64,000 bases of DNA from Bacteroides zhangwenhongii (GCF_009193325.2 NZ_CP059856.1:744001-808000); one strand, 5' to 3'; shown: positions 37,117-44,874, counted from the first letter of the stretch. Numbers and translations are program-made. The notes: generated from the sequence alone by a model not told the origin.

Positions 37117-39155
37117 TCATAGAAGTTCCATGAAAGGCCGAATTTCAGCACACGTGGGTTGATAGGGTAATGAGGAGACAGGAAATAATTCGGTCTGCTC
37201 ATTCCTTGATTCACGTGATACATCATTACATAGAAACGTGTACGCTTTAAATGTAAGTTTGCGTAAACATTTACAATAGGATAGCCGCCTATCTGTACCT
37301 GGTCGTCGACCGGTTGCAGATGGAAGTTCTGAATGGCGGGCATATATGCAGGGGCATTGTATTTGGTAAAGTATCTCAGATCAGCGCCCAATTGTACGCT
37401 GAGTACTTTTTTTGCCAGTTTGAACTGCATATAAAAGTTATGATATAGCGAGAGGTCCGGCAAGGGAAGCACGGTCTGGTCGCTGGACTTCTGCCAGGTT
37501 ACCTCATTATCCAAATGGAAGATACCCAATTTGAAGTCCTGATTAAGACTTGCTGACAACACTTGCAGACTTCCGCTTTTTTGTTCGGGCAATGCTTGTT
37601 GATTGAAATAAGTATAGTTCTTAATATTCTCTACTCCTGCTTTCAACTTAGTCCTCCAGCGGGCAATGCTCAATTCTCCTTCAATGCGGGTATGGAATTC
37701 CTTATCCATATCATTGTCCCACCAGAAATGCTTGGAGTGATAGTGGCGCATATAGAACGGAGCCAGTTTATTGCTGACCTCTCCACGGGCTATAAGGCTG
37801 ACCGTATCTTTCCACAGAGGAAAATTCAAGTCTATATCGCCTTTTACATTAAACTGTCCGATTGCTTTTCCTCCCAGTCCCACTTCACCGATGGCATGAT
37901 AATGGAGTACATTACCTTCACGTTTGGACAATTCTCCTCCTACGAATATCTCATTCTCATTGTATTTGTCATTTCCTATGCCTTCCAGGTTCATCAGCGT
38001 ATATTTGCTGATTTTATAGGAGGCAAATGCCGTCAGTCCGGCTTTGGCATATTTATTGAACCCTTCCAACAGGGCAATACCTACGGTGTTTTTGATTCCT
38101 ATATAGGTCGTACTGTCTTTTACTAATGGATTATCAGGTTCTAAATAAGTGTTCTGATAGTAATCTTTCACGTCATCTTCAGAATGGAAACTATGCCGTG
38201 CACGTTCCACTTGAACGGTATGTATAAAACTGGTGACCGGAACGAATTCTTGTTTGGCGGGCATGGTGTCGTTTTCAGCCTGTGGTATATCCCGTTTGAA
38301 TCCCAAGTTATAGCGTTGGGTCAGAAAAACGTAAAAGTCGTGGTTACGGTTGGTCGTAGCGCTTAGTATGGTAGGAATATTCGTTGATTCATACTCCCTT
38401 TGACCCTGTGCCATTTCCTCCGGTGCAGTGATATATCGGTCATCTTCGATACCTCCGTTCTCGTTTGTTTTCAGATAGTTATTGCTGTATATGGCTTGCA
38501 TTTGGTAGCGGTCGCCGATATAACTACCGAAAAAAGCTGCATTGAAATGTGATGTACTTTGATTATTGTAATATCCCCGTCCGTACAGATAATCTATGTT
38601 GAAGCCGAAAGCCAGCCGTTTGTTTACATTGACAGAGAAATATGATTTAAAACGTTCTTCCCCGTTCACCTTGTTACCGGCTTTGTGATATGTCAGGTTG
38701 GTATAAGGTACGTTACTGTTCGTAAAGTTGAATTCCGTAGGACGGATAAAGAAACTGGAGAAAGGCTCCATGAAAATAGTTGGCTCAGGGTCACGACGGT
38801 CGAAGAAAATACGTGACATACGGGGAGAACCCATATTGGCCAGATAATTGTAATGTCCGGTCAGCCCGTCAGTCAGGTTCGTGTTCTGGAAATGATGATA
38901 TGCAGTATCCGCCGGAATCATAGTCCGGTCACCCAACTGGTTTTTGATACGCCACATATATAATTTGGGAGGTAACCCCTGTACTTCAACATTTGCACTG
39001 TCCAGTTTGTCCGGAATCATGGCAGGGTCTACCTGATTACCGTATTGGTCGTATCCGTTTTCGTCGATTCTTTGGCGACCATTATCAAACTGTGCATGAA
39101 CAGTTGTCAGACCTATAACGGTAAGTAATATATATAATAGTAAGATTCGTCTCAT
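37113..39155 (-). CDS. Putative outer-membrane porin (Bacteroidota putative-porin family)
   Basis: A 680-residue predicted beta-barrel with a signal peptide (MRRILLLYILLTVIGLTTVHA). Characteristic segments are FDRRDPEPTIFMEPFSSFF and NSNVPYTNLTYHKAG near residues 120-165. Alternating aromatic strands follow, ending LKFGLSWNFYD. I match it to the 'putative porin' family common in Bacteroides; its substrate is unknown. I chose the ATG at 39155; the frame also has an ATG at 39167, but that lies in a TATCTTTG promoter element. It is the first gene of the porin / solute-binding / HTCS overlap set. Confidence 0.85.
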   Translation of the reverse strand: MRRILLLYILLTVIGLTTVHAQFDNGRQRIDENGYDQYGNQVDPAMIPDKLDSANVEVQGLPPKLYMWRIKNQLGDRTMIPADTAYHHFQNTNLTDGLTGHYNYLANMGSPRMSRIFFDRRDPEPTIFMEPFSSFFIRPTEFNFTNSNVPYTNLTYHKAGNKVNGEERFKSYFSVNVNKRLAFGFNIDYLYGRGYYNNQSTSHFNAAFFGSYIGDRYQMQAIYSNNYLKTNENGGIEDDRYITAPEEMAQGQREYESTNIPTILSATTNRNHDFYVFLTQRYNLGFKRDIPQAENDTMPAKQEFVPVTSFIHTVQVERARHSFHSEDDVKDYYQNTYLEPDNPLVKDSTTYIGIKNTVGIALLEGFNKYAKAGLTAFASYKISKYTLMNLEGIGNDKYNENEIFVGGELSKREGNVLHYHAIGEVGLGGKAIGQFNVKGDIDLNFPLWKDTVSLIARGEVSNKLAPFYMRHYHSKHFWWDNDMDKEFHTRIEGELSIARWRTKLKAGVENIKNYTYFNQQALPEQKSGSLQVLSASLNQDFKLGIFHLDNEVTWQKSSDQTVLPLPDLSLYHNFYMQFKLAKKVLSVQLGADLRYFTKYNAPAYMPAIQNFHLQPVDDQVQIGGYPIVNVYANLHLKRTRFYVMMYHVNQGMSRPNYFLSPHYPINPRVLKFGLSWNFYD

Positions 39156-39164
39156 AATTGGAGG

Positions 39165-39172
39165 CAAAGATA
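39165..39172 (-). promoter_or_regulatory. Candidate -7 element for the porin-SBP-HTCS genes
   Basis: Reverse strand TATCTTTG matches TAnnTTTG, only 10 bases before the ATG at 39155. Transcription would start within a few bases of the start codon, giving a nearly leaderless mRNA. Confidence 0.4.
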
Positions 39173-39193
39173 CTTACTTTAATTGATTTAATG

Positions 39194-39262
39194 ATAATGG
39201 ATAATTGAAAATTATGTTGCATACGTACAACACGTAGCTAATAATTATCAATTATCCATTAT
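39194..39262. terminator. Long AT-rich inverted repeat between the porin operon and the oxidoreductase operon
   Basis: ATAATGGATAATTGA (39194-39208) and TCAATTATCCATTAT (39248-39262) are perfect 15-bp arms separated by 39 bp. It lies downstream of the reverse-strand oxidoreductase operon and upstream of the porin. It could act as a terminator for the former. Similar AT-rich repeats (ATTATCAATTATCC) are common between Bacteroides genes. Confidence 0.45.
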
Positions 39263-39276
39263 TCACTATCCATTAA

Positions 39277-39819
39277 TTAAACTTCGCGGATAAGCTCCAT
39301 ACCTTTCTTGATAGCTTCCTCGTTCATAGGAATCAAGTGGTGGTGGCGTTCCGGCAAAGTCTTTTTCAAGCCTTTGATGACATTTTCTAAAGTAACAATC
39401 GGACGAAGTTTCAGCAGACCGCCTAATACGATCATGTTGAACGCTTTAGCGTTGTTCATTTCATTGGCTGCATCCATTGCGTCGATACGGTATACTTTGA
39501 TGTCTTTGCGGGTAGGAGGGTTGATTATTCCGTAACCGTCATAAATTAAGACACCACCGGGTTTCACCTTACTTTCAAACTTTTCGAGTGAAGGCTGGTT
39601 CAAGATGATGGCGGCATCGTATTTACTAAGAATCGGTGAAGATATCTTGTCATCGCTGACGATTACTGTAACGTTGGCAGTACCACCCCGTTGTTCCGGA
39701 CCGTATGCCGGCATCCAGCTCACTTCCTTGCCTTCCATCAAACCGGAATAAGCCAGAATCTTACCCATAGACAATACGCCTTGTCCACCGAATCCTGCTA
39801 TAATTATTTCTTCTTTCAT
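39277..39819 (-). CDS. 2-oxoacid:ferredoxin oxidoreductase, gamma subunit
   Basis: Gamma subunit (POR_N-adjacent 'acceptor oxidoreductase' domain) of the ThDP-dependent enzyme that oxidatively decarboxylates a 2-oxoacid to acyl-CoA while reducing ferredoxin. It has 180 residues. Typical segments are IAGFGGQGVLSMGKILAYSG, the WMPAYGPEQRGGTANVTVIVSD element and AFNMIVLGGLL. It is the last gene of the operon ferredoxin / alpha / small membrane protein / beta / gamma, 20 bp after beta. Acting with VorB, the likely substrate is 2-oxoisovalerate or related branched-chain acids. Confidence 0.93.
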   Translation of the reverse strand: MKEEIIIAGFGGQGVLSMGKILAYSGLMEGKEVSWMPAYGPEQRGGTANVTVIVSDDKISSPILSKYDAAIILNQPSLEKFESKVKPGGVLIYDGYGIINPPTRKDIKVYRIDAMDAANEMNNAKAFNMIVLGGLLKLRPIVTLENVIKGLKKTLPERHHHLIPMNEEAIKKGMELIREV

Positions 39820-39839
39820 TGTTCTGTTGACTTTTAGCG

Positions 39840-40604
39840 TTATTCTTTATCTTTTAAATCACCCAGCGGATAGAACGGGAACATATGTTCTTCCATCCAT
39901 TTGTTTGCTTTTTCCGGGGTCATCTTCCAACCGGAACTACAAGTGGAAACGATTTCTACCAAATTGGAACCTTTACCGTTCATCGAGTTCTCGAAAGCCT
40001 TGCGAATAGCTTTCTTCGCTTTACGGATGGCCGGTACCGATTGTACGGACTGGCGGCTTACGTAAGCTGTTCCTTCCAGTTGGGCGGCGATTTCTGTGAT
40101 TTTCAATGGATAGCCGTGAAGTTCAACGTCACGTCCGTAAGGACAAGTCGAACTCTTCATACCTACCAGTGTAGTCGGGGCCATCTGACCGCCTGTCATA
40201 CCGTAAATGGCATTGTTGATAAAGATAATCGTGATGTTTTCGCCACGGTTCAAAGCGTGTATAGTTTCAGCTGTACCGATACAAGCCAAGTCGCCGTCAC
40301 CCTGGTAAGTAAATACGAGGCGATCCGGCCACAGGCGCTTCACAGCAGTTGCCACAGCAGGAGCACGTCCGTGTGCAGCTTCCTGCCAGTCAATATCCAA
40401 ATAGTTATAGGCGAAAACTGCACATCCTACCGGAGAGATTCCCACCGTTTTATCTTCCATACCCATCTCCTCTATTACTTCGGCAATGAGCTTGTGTACC
40501 ACACCGTGACTGCAGCCCGGACAGTAGTGCATGGCGTTGTCGTTCATCAGAGTCGGTTTTTTGTAAACCAGATTCTCGGGTTTGATTATTTCTTCTTTAG
40601 TCAT
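39840..40604 (-). CDS. 2-oxoacid:ferredoxin oxidoreductase, ThDP-binding beta subunit
   Basis: The 254-residue beta subunit binds thiamine diphosphate and, in this class, an iron-sulfur cluster. Visible features are HYCPGCSHGVVHKL, the ThDP motif TYQGDGDLACIGTAETIHAL...INNAIYGMTGGQMAPTT (GDG to N-N-x-x-Y-G-M-T-G-G-Q) and STCPYGRDVELHGYPL. It works with the alpha and gamma subunits encoded alongside. A small membrane-protein gene separates it from the alpha gene, which is unusual within an otherwise tightly packed enzyme operon. Confidence 0.95.
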   Translation of the reverse strand: MTKEEIIKPENLVYKKPTLMNDNAMHYCPGCSHGVVHKLIAEVIEEMGMEDKTVGISPVGCAVFAYNYLDIDWQEAAHGRAPAVATAVKRLWPDRLVFTYQGDGDLACIGTAETIHALNRGENITIIFINNAIYGMTGGQMAPTTLVGMKSSTCPYGRDVELHGYPLKITEIAAQLEGTAYVSRQSVQSVPAIRKAKKAIRKAFENSMNGKGSNLVEIVSTCSSGWKMTPEKANKWMEEHMFPFYPLGDLKDKE

Positions 40605-40616
40605 AACTTCTTCTCC

Positions 40617-40793
40617 TTATCTGTTGGTGAACCGTATAAAAAACTCCATCAGCTTGACAAAGATTGCCGCGCCGCATACGTAGATAAACATTTTGAAATC
40701 TTCCTTTCCTACAACGAAATAGGTGATAATGGCTGCAACAGCCAGAATCATGAAAAGGATGTTCAGTACGTTTCTTATTTTATCGGGATTCAT
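40617..40793 (-). CDS. Small predicted membrane protein (58 aa) inside the oxidoreductase operon
   Basis: An open frame of 58 residues starting at the ATG at 40793 (MNPDKIRNVL) and ending at 40617. It fills the gap between alpha (7 bp upstream) and beta (12 bp downstream), so the spacing supports a real gene. It has two hydrophobic stretches, at about residues 9-28 and 35-52, with a short polar turn (VGKEDFKM) between, and a basic C-terminus (FIRFTNR). I recognise no family. It could anchor the oxidoreductase or its ferredoxin to the membrane; that is only inferred from its position. Confidence 0.75.
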   Translation of the reverse strand: MNPDKIRNVLNILFMILAVAAIITYFVVGKEDFKMFIYVCGAAIFVKLMEFFIRFTNR

Positions 40794-40800
40794 CGTTTCG

Positions 40801-41883
40801 TTATTTGATTATTTTTTCTTCCAAAGCAGTTACAATTTCATCCGGGTCGGGGACGATACCACCGAGACGTCCGAAATGCTCTACCTTTATTTTACCGTTA
40901 ACAGCCAGGCGGACATCTTCAATCATCTGTCCGGCATTCAACTCCGTAACAAGCATACCTTTTACTTTGTCAGCATAAGCGGCAATAGCCTTTGTAGGGA
41001 ACGGCCACAAAGTAATCGGACGAAGGATACCTACCTTGATACCTTTCTCACGAGCCAGCTCCATGGCTTTCTGACCGATACGTGCCATTGAGCCAAAAGC
41101 AATAATCAGATATTCTGCATCTTCACAGTTTATTTCTTCAAAACGTACTTCGTTTTCTTCGATTTGGCGATACTTAGCCTGGAAGCGGAGGTTGTTGATT
41201 TCCATTGCTTCCGGTTTCAGTTCCAAAGAAGTGATGATGTTCGGTTTGCGATCTTTAGCCTTTCCGGTAGCAGCCCACGGACATTGCTCAATCACTTCCG
41301 CTTCTGTGCGGCGTGGCTTTTGTGCAGGAAGCACTACCTTTTCCATCATCTGTCCGATCACACCGTCAGCAAGAATAATGGCTGGATTACGATATTTGAA
41401 AGCCAGTTCGAATCCCAATGCCACGAAATCTGCCATTTCCTGTACAGATGCCGGAGCAAGAGCGATTAGCTTGTAGTCGCCATGACCACCGCCTTTCACA
41501 GTCTGGAAATAGTCGGCCTGACTCGGTTGGATGGTTCCTAATCCGGGACCGCCACGCATCACGTTTACAATCAGACAAGGAAGTTCGGCACCTGCGATGT
41601 AAGATATACCTTCCTGTTTCAGACTGACACCGGGACTTGAAGACGATGTCATTACCATCTTTCCGCTGCCTGCGCCTCCATATACCATATTGATAGCTGC
41701 CACTTCACTTTCTGCCTGGAGTACTACCATGCCGGTTGTTTCCCACGGTTTCAGTTCGGCAAGTGTTTCCAACACTTCCGATTGGGGAGTAATAGGATAA
41801 CCGAAGTATCCGTCCGCACCGCAACGGATAGCTGCGTGGGCGATGGCTTCGTTTCCTTTCATTAATACAACTTCTTCTGCCAT
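40801..41883 (-). CDS. vorB: 3-methyl-2-oxobutanoate:ferredoxin oxidoreductase, alpha subunit
   Basis: The 360-residue alpha subunit holds the pyrimidine-binding domain of the ThDP enzyme. Conserved segments are MKGNEAIAHAAIRCGADGYFGYPITPQSE (given in part), LQAESEVAAINMVYGGAGSGK, TSSSSPGVSLKQEG and RGGPGLGTIQPSQADYFQ. This form, in an operon with a separate 4Fe-4S ferredoxin, matches VorB of 2-ketoisovalerate oxidoreductases. The enzyme links branched-chain amino-acid breakdown to reduced ferredoxin, or runs in reverse to make 2-oxoacids. It follows the ferredoxin gene by 11 bp. Confidence 0.93.
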   Translation of the reverse strand: MAEEVVLMKGNEAIAHAAIRCGADGYFGYPITPQSEVLETLAELKPWETTGMVVLQAESEVAAINMVYGGAGSGKMVMTSSSSPGVSLKQEGISYIAGAELPCLIVNVMRGGPGLGTIQPSQADYFQTVKGGGHGDYKLIALAPASVQEMADFVALGFELAFKYRNPAIILADGVIGQMMEKVVLPAQKPRRTEAEVIEQCPWAATGKAKDRKPNIITSLELKPEAMEINNLRFQAKYRQIEENEVRFEEINCEDAEYLIIAFGSMARIGQKAMELAREKGIKVGILRPITLWPFPTKAIAAYADKVKGMLVTELNAGQMIEDVRLAVNGKIKVEHFGRLGGIVPDPDEIVTALEEKIIK

Positions 41884-41894
41884 ATTCTTTTCTT

Positions 41895-42122
41895 TTATTC
41901 TACTTTTACTTTATACACTGAGATACATCCGTCCGGACAAACTGTTGCACACGAGCTGCATCCGTTACAGGTATCTTCTTTCACTTGCCAGGCATAGTTA
42001 TAGCCTTTCATGTTTACCTCTTTGTTGAGGGCGATTACATCGAGCGGACACGCCACTACGCATAGGTTACATCCTTTGCAACGCTCCGTGTCGACTACGA
42101 TTGCTCCTTTGATTTTTGCCAT
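41895..42122 (-). CDS. 4Fe-4S dicluster ferredoxin (delta) subunit of the oxidoreductase
   Basis: A 75-residue bacterial-type ferredoxin with two cluster motifs: CKGCNLCVVACPLDVIAL at about 16-33 and CNGCSSCATVCPDGC at about 52-66. It is expected to transfer electrons from the ThDP site to a soluble ferredoxin. It precedes vorB by 11 bp and follows the TPR-protein gene by 34 bp. Confidence 0.95.
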   Translation of the reverse strand: MAKIKGAIVVDTERCKGCNLCVVACPLDVIALNKEVNMKGYNYAWQVKEDTCNGCSSCATVCPDGCISVYKVKVE

Positions 42123-42156
42123 AATCTTTATTTTATTACGTTATCTTTGAGTTCGA

Positions 42157-42438
42157 TTATTGATTATACATATCTTTGTGATAGAAGTTTAGAATATCTA
42201 TCGCCATTTTCCGGGCCTGAACGGCGGGGCTGTCAGGATTAAGGTCGATAGCGTACTGGTAATTGTCCAGCGCTTGCTTCCAGTCTCCTTTTTTCCGGTA
42301 GGCATTTCCCCGTAAATAGTAGAGAATATCTTTCTCGTTTTCGACAGAAGTGTCTAGGAGAAGTTGGTTCAATTGCTCAATCGCTGTGTCCACATCCCCC
42401 TGATTGATAAGCTCTTTTAGGTTTTCTATTTGCTCCAT
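42157..42438 (-). CDS. Small TPR-repeat protein
   Basis: From the ATG at 42438 it encodes 93 residues. Two tetratricopeptide repeats are visible: one around residues 5-35 (degenerate) and one around 36-75 (YYLRGNAYRKKGDWKQALDNYQYAIDLNPDSP, given in two parts here as YYLRGNAYRKKGDW and QALDNYQYAIDLNPDS). The frame is open further upstream to 42588, but a good promoter lies within that extension, so I use 42438. It is likely the first gene of the oxidoreductase operon and may act as a small assembly or scaffold protein, which the sequence does not prove. Confidence 0.85.
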   Translation of the reverse strand: MEQIENLKELINQGDVDTAIEQLNQLLLDTSVENEKDILYYLRGNAYRKKGDWKQALDNYQYAIDLNPDSPAVQARKMAIDILNFYHKDMYNQ

Positions 42439-42466
42439 TTCTTTTGTCTTTCGGGATTCTGAAACG

Positions 42467-42500
42467 CAAAGATAGTTTTTATTTGTGTAAATGAGACAAA
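42467..42500 (-). promoter_or_regulatory. Promoter of the TPR-oxidoreductase operon
   Basis: On the reverse strand, TTTG (42500-42497), 22 bp, then TATCTTTG (42474-42467). Both boxes match the Bacteroides sigma-ABfr consensus (TTTG at -33, TAnnTTTG at -7), 28 bases before the TPR start codon. Confidence 0.7.
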
Positions 42501-42607
42501 TGAAGCCGGAAATTTGTATTTGGGAAAAGACTTTCCTGTGGATATTGTTATGCTCACAAGGATAAATGAAATAAAAAAAGACCTTCACTTTTTCTCTGTA
42601 TCGACCT

Positions 42608-43056
42608 GTTTATCGGAATTAGCGGGTGAAGGGCAATCTTTTCACCTGCTGTTTCACCTTCCTTGAATCCGAATCAAATATACGGTCGCTTTAGTCTATT
42701 GTATTGGCAATAGACTTCTGGGAGACTAATGGATAACTTCGTGTACCTTATTAGAGAAACTCCTTGTTAGTGTAGACAAAGTTGCATTTCATTAGATGTA
42801 TTCTATAAACAAAGGCTTCGTTTGTAAAAACAAAGGTTTGGTTTATATAAACGAAGCCTTCATTTATAAAAACGGAACCTTCGTTTATAGATTGTTTGTA
42901 GTAGAAAGCAAGTTAGGTTGTAACAAAAGTAAGTTTAGTTGGATTGAAAAATAAGTTCTACTACAATAGAAACATAGAGAATTAGCATATTATCGGATTG
43001 TATGGGTGAGGAGAAGGTGAAAGAGCTGCTCTTCACCCGCAAACATTGATAAACAA
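42608..43056. repeat. Imperfect inverted repeats bounding a 449-bp non-coding block
   Basis: The left arm core GCGGGTGAAGGGCAATC... (42622-42646) matches the reverse complement of 43016-43040 at 20 of 25 positions. Similarity extends outward (TTTATC then GCGGGTG on both sides, 42608-42628 and 43034-43056). The 696 bp between the TPR gene and the sigma gene contain no open frame I would call a gene. This could be a small non-autonomous mobile element or a structured RNA; no target-site duplication was identified. Confidence 0.45.
42808..42891. repeat. Four tandem 21-bp dyad repeats
   Basis: Units at 42808, 42829, 42850 and 42871, each exactly 21 bp. They are AACAAAGGCTTCGTTTGTAAA, one base above the quoting limit, so given as consensus AACRAAGSYTTSRTTTRTA with 2-6 differences between units. 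Each unit is itself an approximate palindrome (AACRAAG...CTTCGTT type). The period equals two DNA helical turns. It is not a CRISPR, since there are no spacers. Confidence 0.8.
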
Positions 43057-43134
43057 AGCGTTTCAGCGAAAAGGTGAAGGGCATTTGAAACAGGAAAAAG
43101 TGTGTAAATTGTAGGGGGGGACAACAATGAAGAT

Positions 43135-43692
43135 TTAGATTTTTGCAAATAATAGCAGAAATAAGGGCAGATAATCTTTCAATTCATTTCGCAGAAGCTC
43201 CATTGTTTTTTGTTTGTACCGATTGATGGACTTCACGCTAAGATTCATTTCTTCCGCAATTTCCGCATGGGTCTTTCCTTCAAAGAAACTTTTTATAAAT
43301 ACCGTGCGATAACTTTCCGGGAGTTTATTCAGTGTTTCGTACAGCATTCTGTATAATTCGTCAAGGGTATATACGCTGTCCGGTTCCACTTCGTAAATGG
43401 GAGCTTTCTTTTGAATAACTTCTGCATAGTTCCATTCATACTCTTGATGTTTCAGATAATTCAGGCAGCTGTTTTTTACACACATTTTGATATATCCCAA
43501 TGCTGTGTCCGATTGAAAATCAAAAGAATCTATTTTATCCCATAGTGAAGTAAATACATCCGAAACAATATCTTCCCGTGTCTCTTTATCATCAATAAAT
43601 CTTTTTGCATATAGGACGAATGGAGCATAAAACTCTTCATAAAGTTGCTTGAAGGTCTGTTCTTTAGGCTGTTTTTGAAAAGATATTTTCAT
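43135..43692 (-). CDS. ECF RNA polymerase sigma factor (PUL 2)
   Basis: A 185-residue sigma-70-family factor of the extracytoplasmic-function type (start at the ATG at 43692, MKISFQKQP). Region 2 lies at about 10-80 (LYEEFYAPFVLYAKRFI, EDIVSDVFTSLWDK). Region 4 lies at about 115-170 (LPESYRTVFIKSFFEGKTHAEIAEEMNLSVKSINRYKQ, quoted in the parts LPESYRTVF and HAEIAEEMNLSVKSI), the HTH for the -35 box. It is divergent from fecR across 208 bp, whereas in PUL 3 the sigma and fecR genes are in tandem. It is predicted to be released by FecR when the SusC transporter is loaded, and then to transcribe the susC operon. Confidence 0.95.
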   Translation of the reverse strand: MKISFQKQPKEQTFKQLYEEFYAPFVLYAKRFIDDKETREDIVSDVFTSLWDKIDSFDFQSDTALGYIKMCVKNSCLNYLKHQEYEWNYAEVIQKKAPIYEVEPDSVYTLDELYRMLYETLNKLPESYRTVFIKSFFEGKTHAEIAEEMNLSVKSINRYKQKTMELLRNELKDYLPLFLLLFAKI

Positions 43693-43725
43693 TATTTTGA
43701 GATTCTGTTGTTTTTCATTTCGTTG

Positions 43726-43733
43726 CAAATATA
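43726..43733 (-). promoter_or_regulatory. Candidate -7 element of the PUL 2 sigma gene
   Basis: Reverse strand TATATTTG matches TAnnTTTG, 33 bases upstream of the sigma start. The -33 box is not evident. Confidence 0.45.
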
Positions 43734-43900
43734 TAATAAGATAATCGCTAAACCTTAATTTTTCTGTTTCTTTTTTTATTCTTTTGATGAGAAATTTGGA
43801 AATAAAATAAAAAAAATCCGTTTTTCCTGTCCCTTTTGGGAAACTTTGATTGTATTATAAATGTAATTGCAATTAACAGATAAAGATTTTGAAAGAAAAT

Positions 43901-44824
43901 ATGGAAAATATGAATCCGGAATCATTGTTTCGCAAAGCACAGGCATTGGGAGATGATATTAGAGAAATGGAGTCCATCGATACATTGGCGGCCTATCATA
44001 AAGCGAAACTTGATATAAATAAGGTAGAAAGAAAAAAGACTGTTTATAGTCAGTTGATGCGATATGCGGCATTATTGGCTATTCCTCTTTTAATGACATC
44101 TTTGGTTCTGGGATATTTATATTTTGATGGAGCGGAAGAAGAAGTAAAGTATGCCGAAATTACGGCTGCTACCGGTTCGGTGATACGTTATGAACTTCCG
44201 GATGGTTCTGTTGTGTGGCTGAATGCTGGTACGACTTTACGTTATCCTACGGTCTTCAAAAAAGATAATCGGAGTGTAGAACTGAAAGGGGAGGCCTATT
44301 TTGAGATACAGGCAGATCAAGAACGTCCTTTTTATGTAAATACCCGGAATGGATTGAGTGTCTATGTTTATGGTACAAAATTCAATGTAAACGCTTATGA
44401 AAATGACGATTATATAGAAACAGTGTTGGAGAAAGGTAAAGTAAATGTAATAACCCCCAATCGGGAAACAATAGTTTTGACTCCCGGAGAACAATTGCTT
44501 TACGATAAACAGAGTCAGAAATCGGTAAAGAATAAAGTAGATGTTTATGGAAAGATAGCTTGGAAAGATGGAAAGTTAGTTTTTAGAAATACGCCGTTAG
44601 AGGAAATCTTCAAGAGATTGGAACGCCATTTCAATGTGGATATTCAATATAATAATAGGTGTGAAAAAGAATATAGATATCGGGCTACTTTCCGGGATGA
44701 GACTTTGTCGCAGATATTGGATTATTTGGCTAAATCTGCAAAAATGAAATGGAAAATTGAAGAATCTCAGCAACAAGCTGATGATACATTTACAAAGAAA
44801 AAAATTATAGTGGATTTGTATTAG
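43901..44824 (+). CDS. FecR family anti-sigma factor (PUL 2)
   Basis: A single-pass inner-membrane anti-sigma factor, 307 residues from ATG 43901 (a TTG at 43889 in the same frame is possible). The cytoplasmic N-terminus of about 45 residues binds the sigma factor. A transmembrane helix follows at about 46-68 (YAALLAIPLLMTSLVLGYLYF, partly). The FecR domain at about 80-205 shows ELPDGSVVWLNAGTTLRYP, GEAYFEI, PFYV and VYGTKFNVNAY. The C-terminal domain (about 225-300) is of the DUF4974/secretin-like kind that contacts the STN domain of the TonB-dependent transporter. It is the partner of the divergent sigma gene and of the downstream susC. Confidence 0.95.
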   Translation: MENMNPESLFRKAQALGDDIREMESIDTLAAYHKAKLDINKVERKKTVYSQLMRYAALLAIPLLMTSLVLGYLYFDGAEEEVKYAEITAATGSVIRYELPDGSVVWLNAGTTLRYPTVFKKDNRSVELKGEAYFEIQADQERPFYVNTRNGLSVYVYGTKFNVNAYENDDYIETVLEKGKVNVITPNRETIVLTPGEQLLYDKQSQKSVKNKVDVYGKIAWKDGKLVFRNTPLEEIFKRLERHFNVDIQYNNRCEKEYRYRATFRDETLSQILDYLAKSAKMKWKIEESQQQADDTFTKKKIIVDLY

Positions 44825-44827
44825 TAG

Positions 44828-44855
44828 TAACCTTTAAAAATAGAATAGCCTATGA
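44828..44855 (+). promoter_or_regulatory. Candidate ECF-sigma promoter of PUL 2
   Basis: TAACCTTTAAAAATA (44828-44842) and ATGA (44852-44855). The same pair, TAACCTTAAAATA with ATGA at the identical 23-bp offset from AACC, occurs before the PUL 3 susC (55108-55135). The AAC-type first box resembles ECF -35 elements. Inferred from this two-site comparison only. Confidence 0.45.
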
Positions 44856-44874
44856 GATACACGCATTAAAGATG

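Noticed and set aside
42157-42588. Longer TPR protein start at 42588
   Set aside because: A TTTG / TATCTTTG promoter lies inside the extension, and the extra 50 residues are low in similarity to anything recognisable.
42808-42891. CRISPR array
   Set aside because: The repeats are directly adjacent with no spacers, are degenerate, and no cas genes are nearby.
43114-43120. Seven-G tract as a phase-variation switch for the PUL 2 sigma gene
   Set aside because: It lies downstream of the sigma stop codon in non-coding DNA, so length changes would not affect a reading frame or promoter that I can identify.
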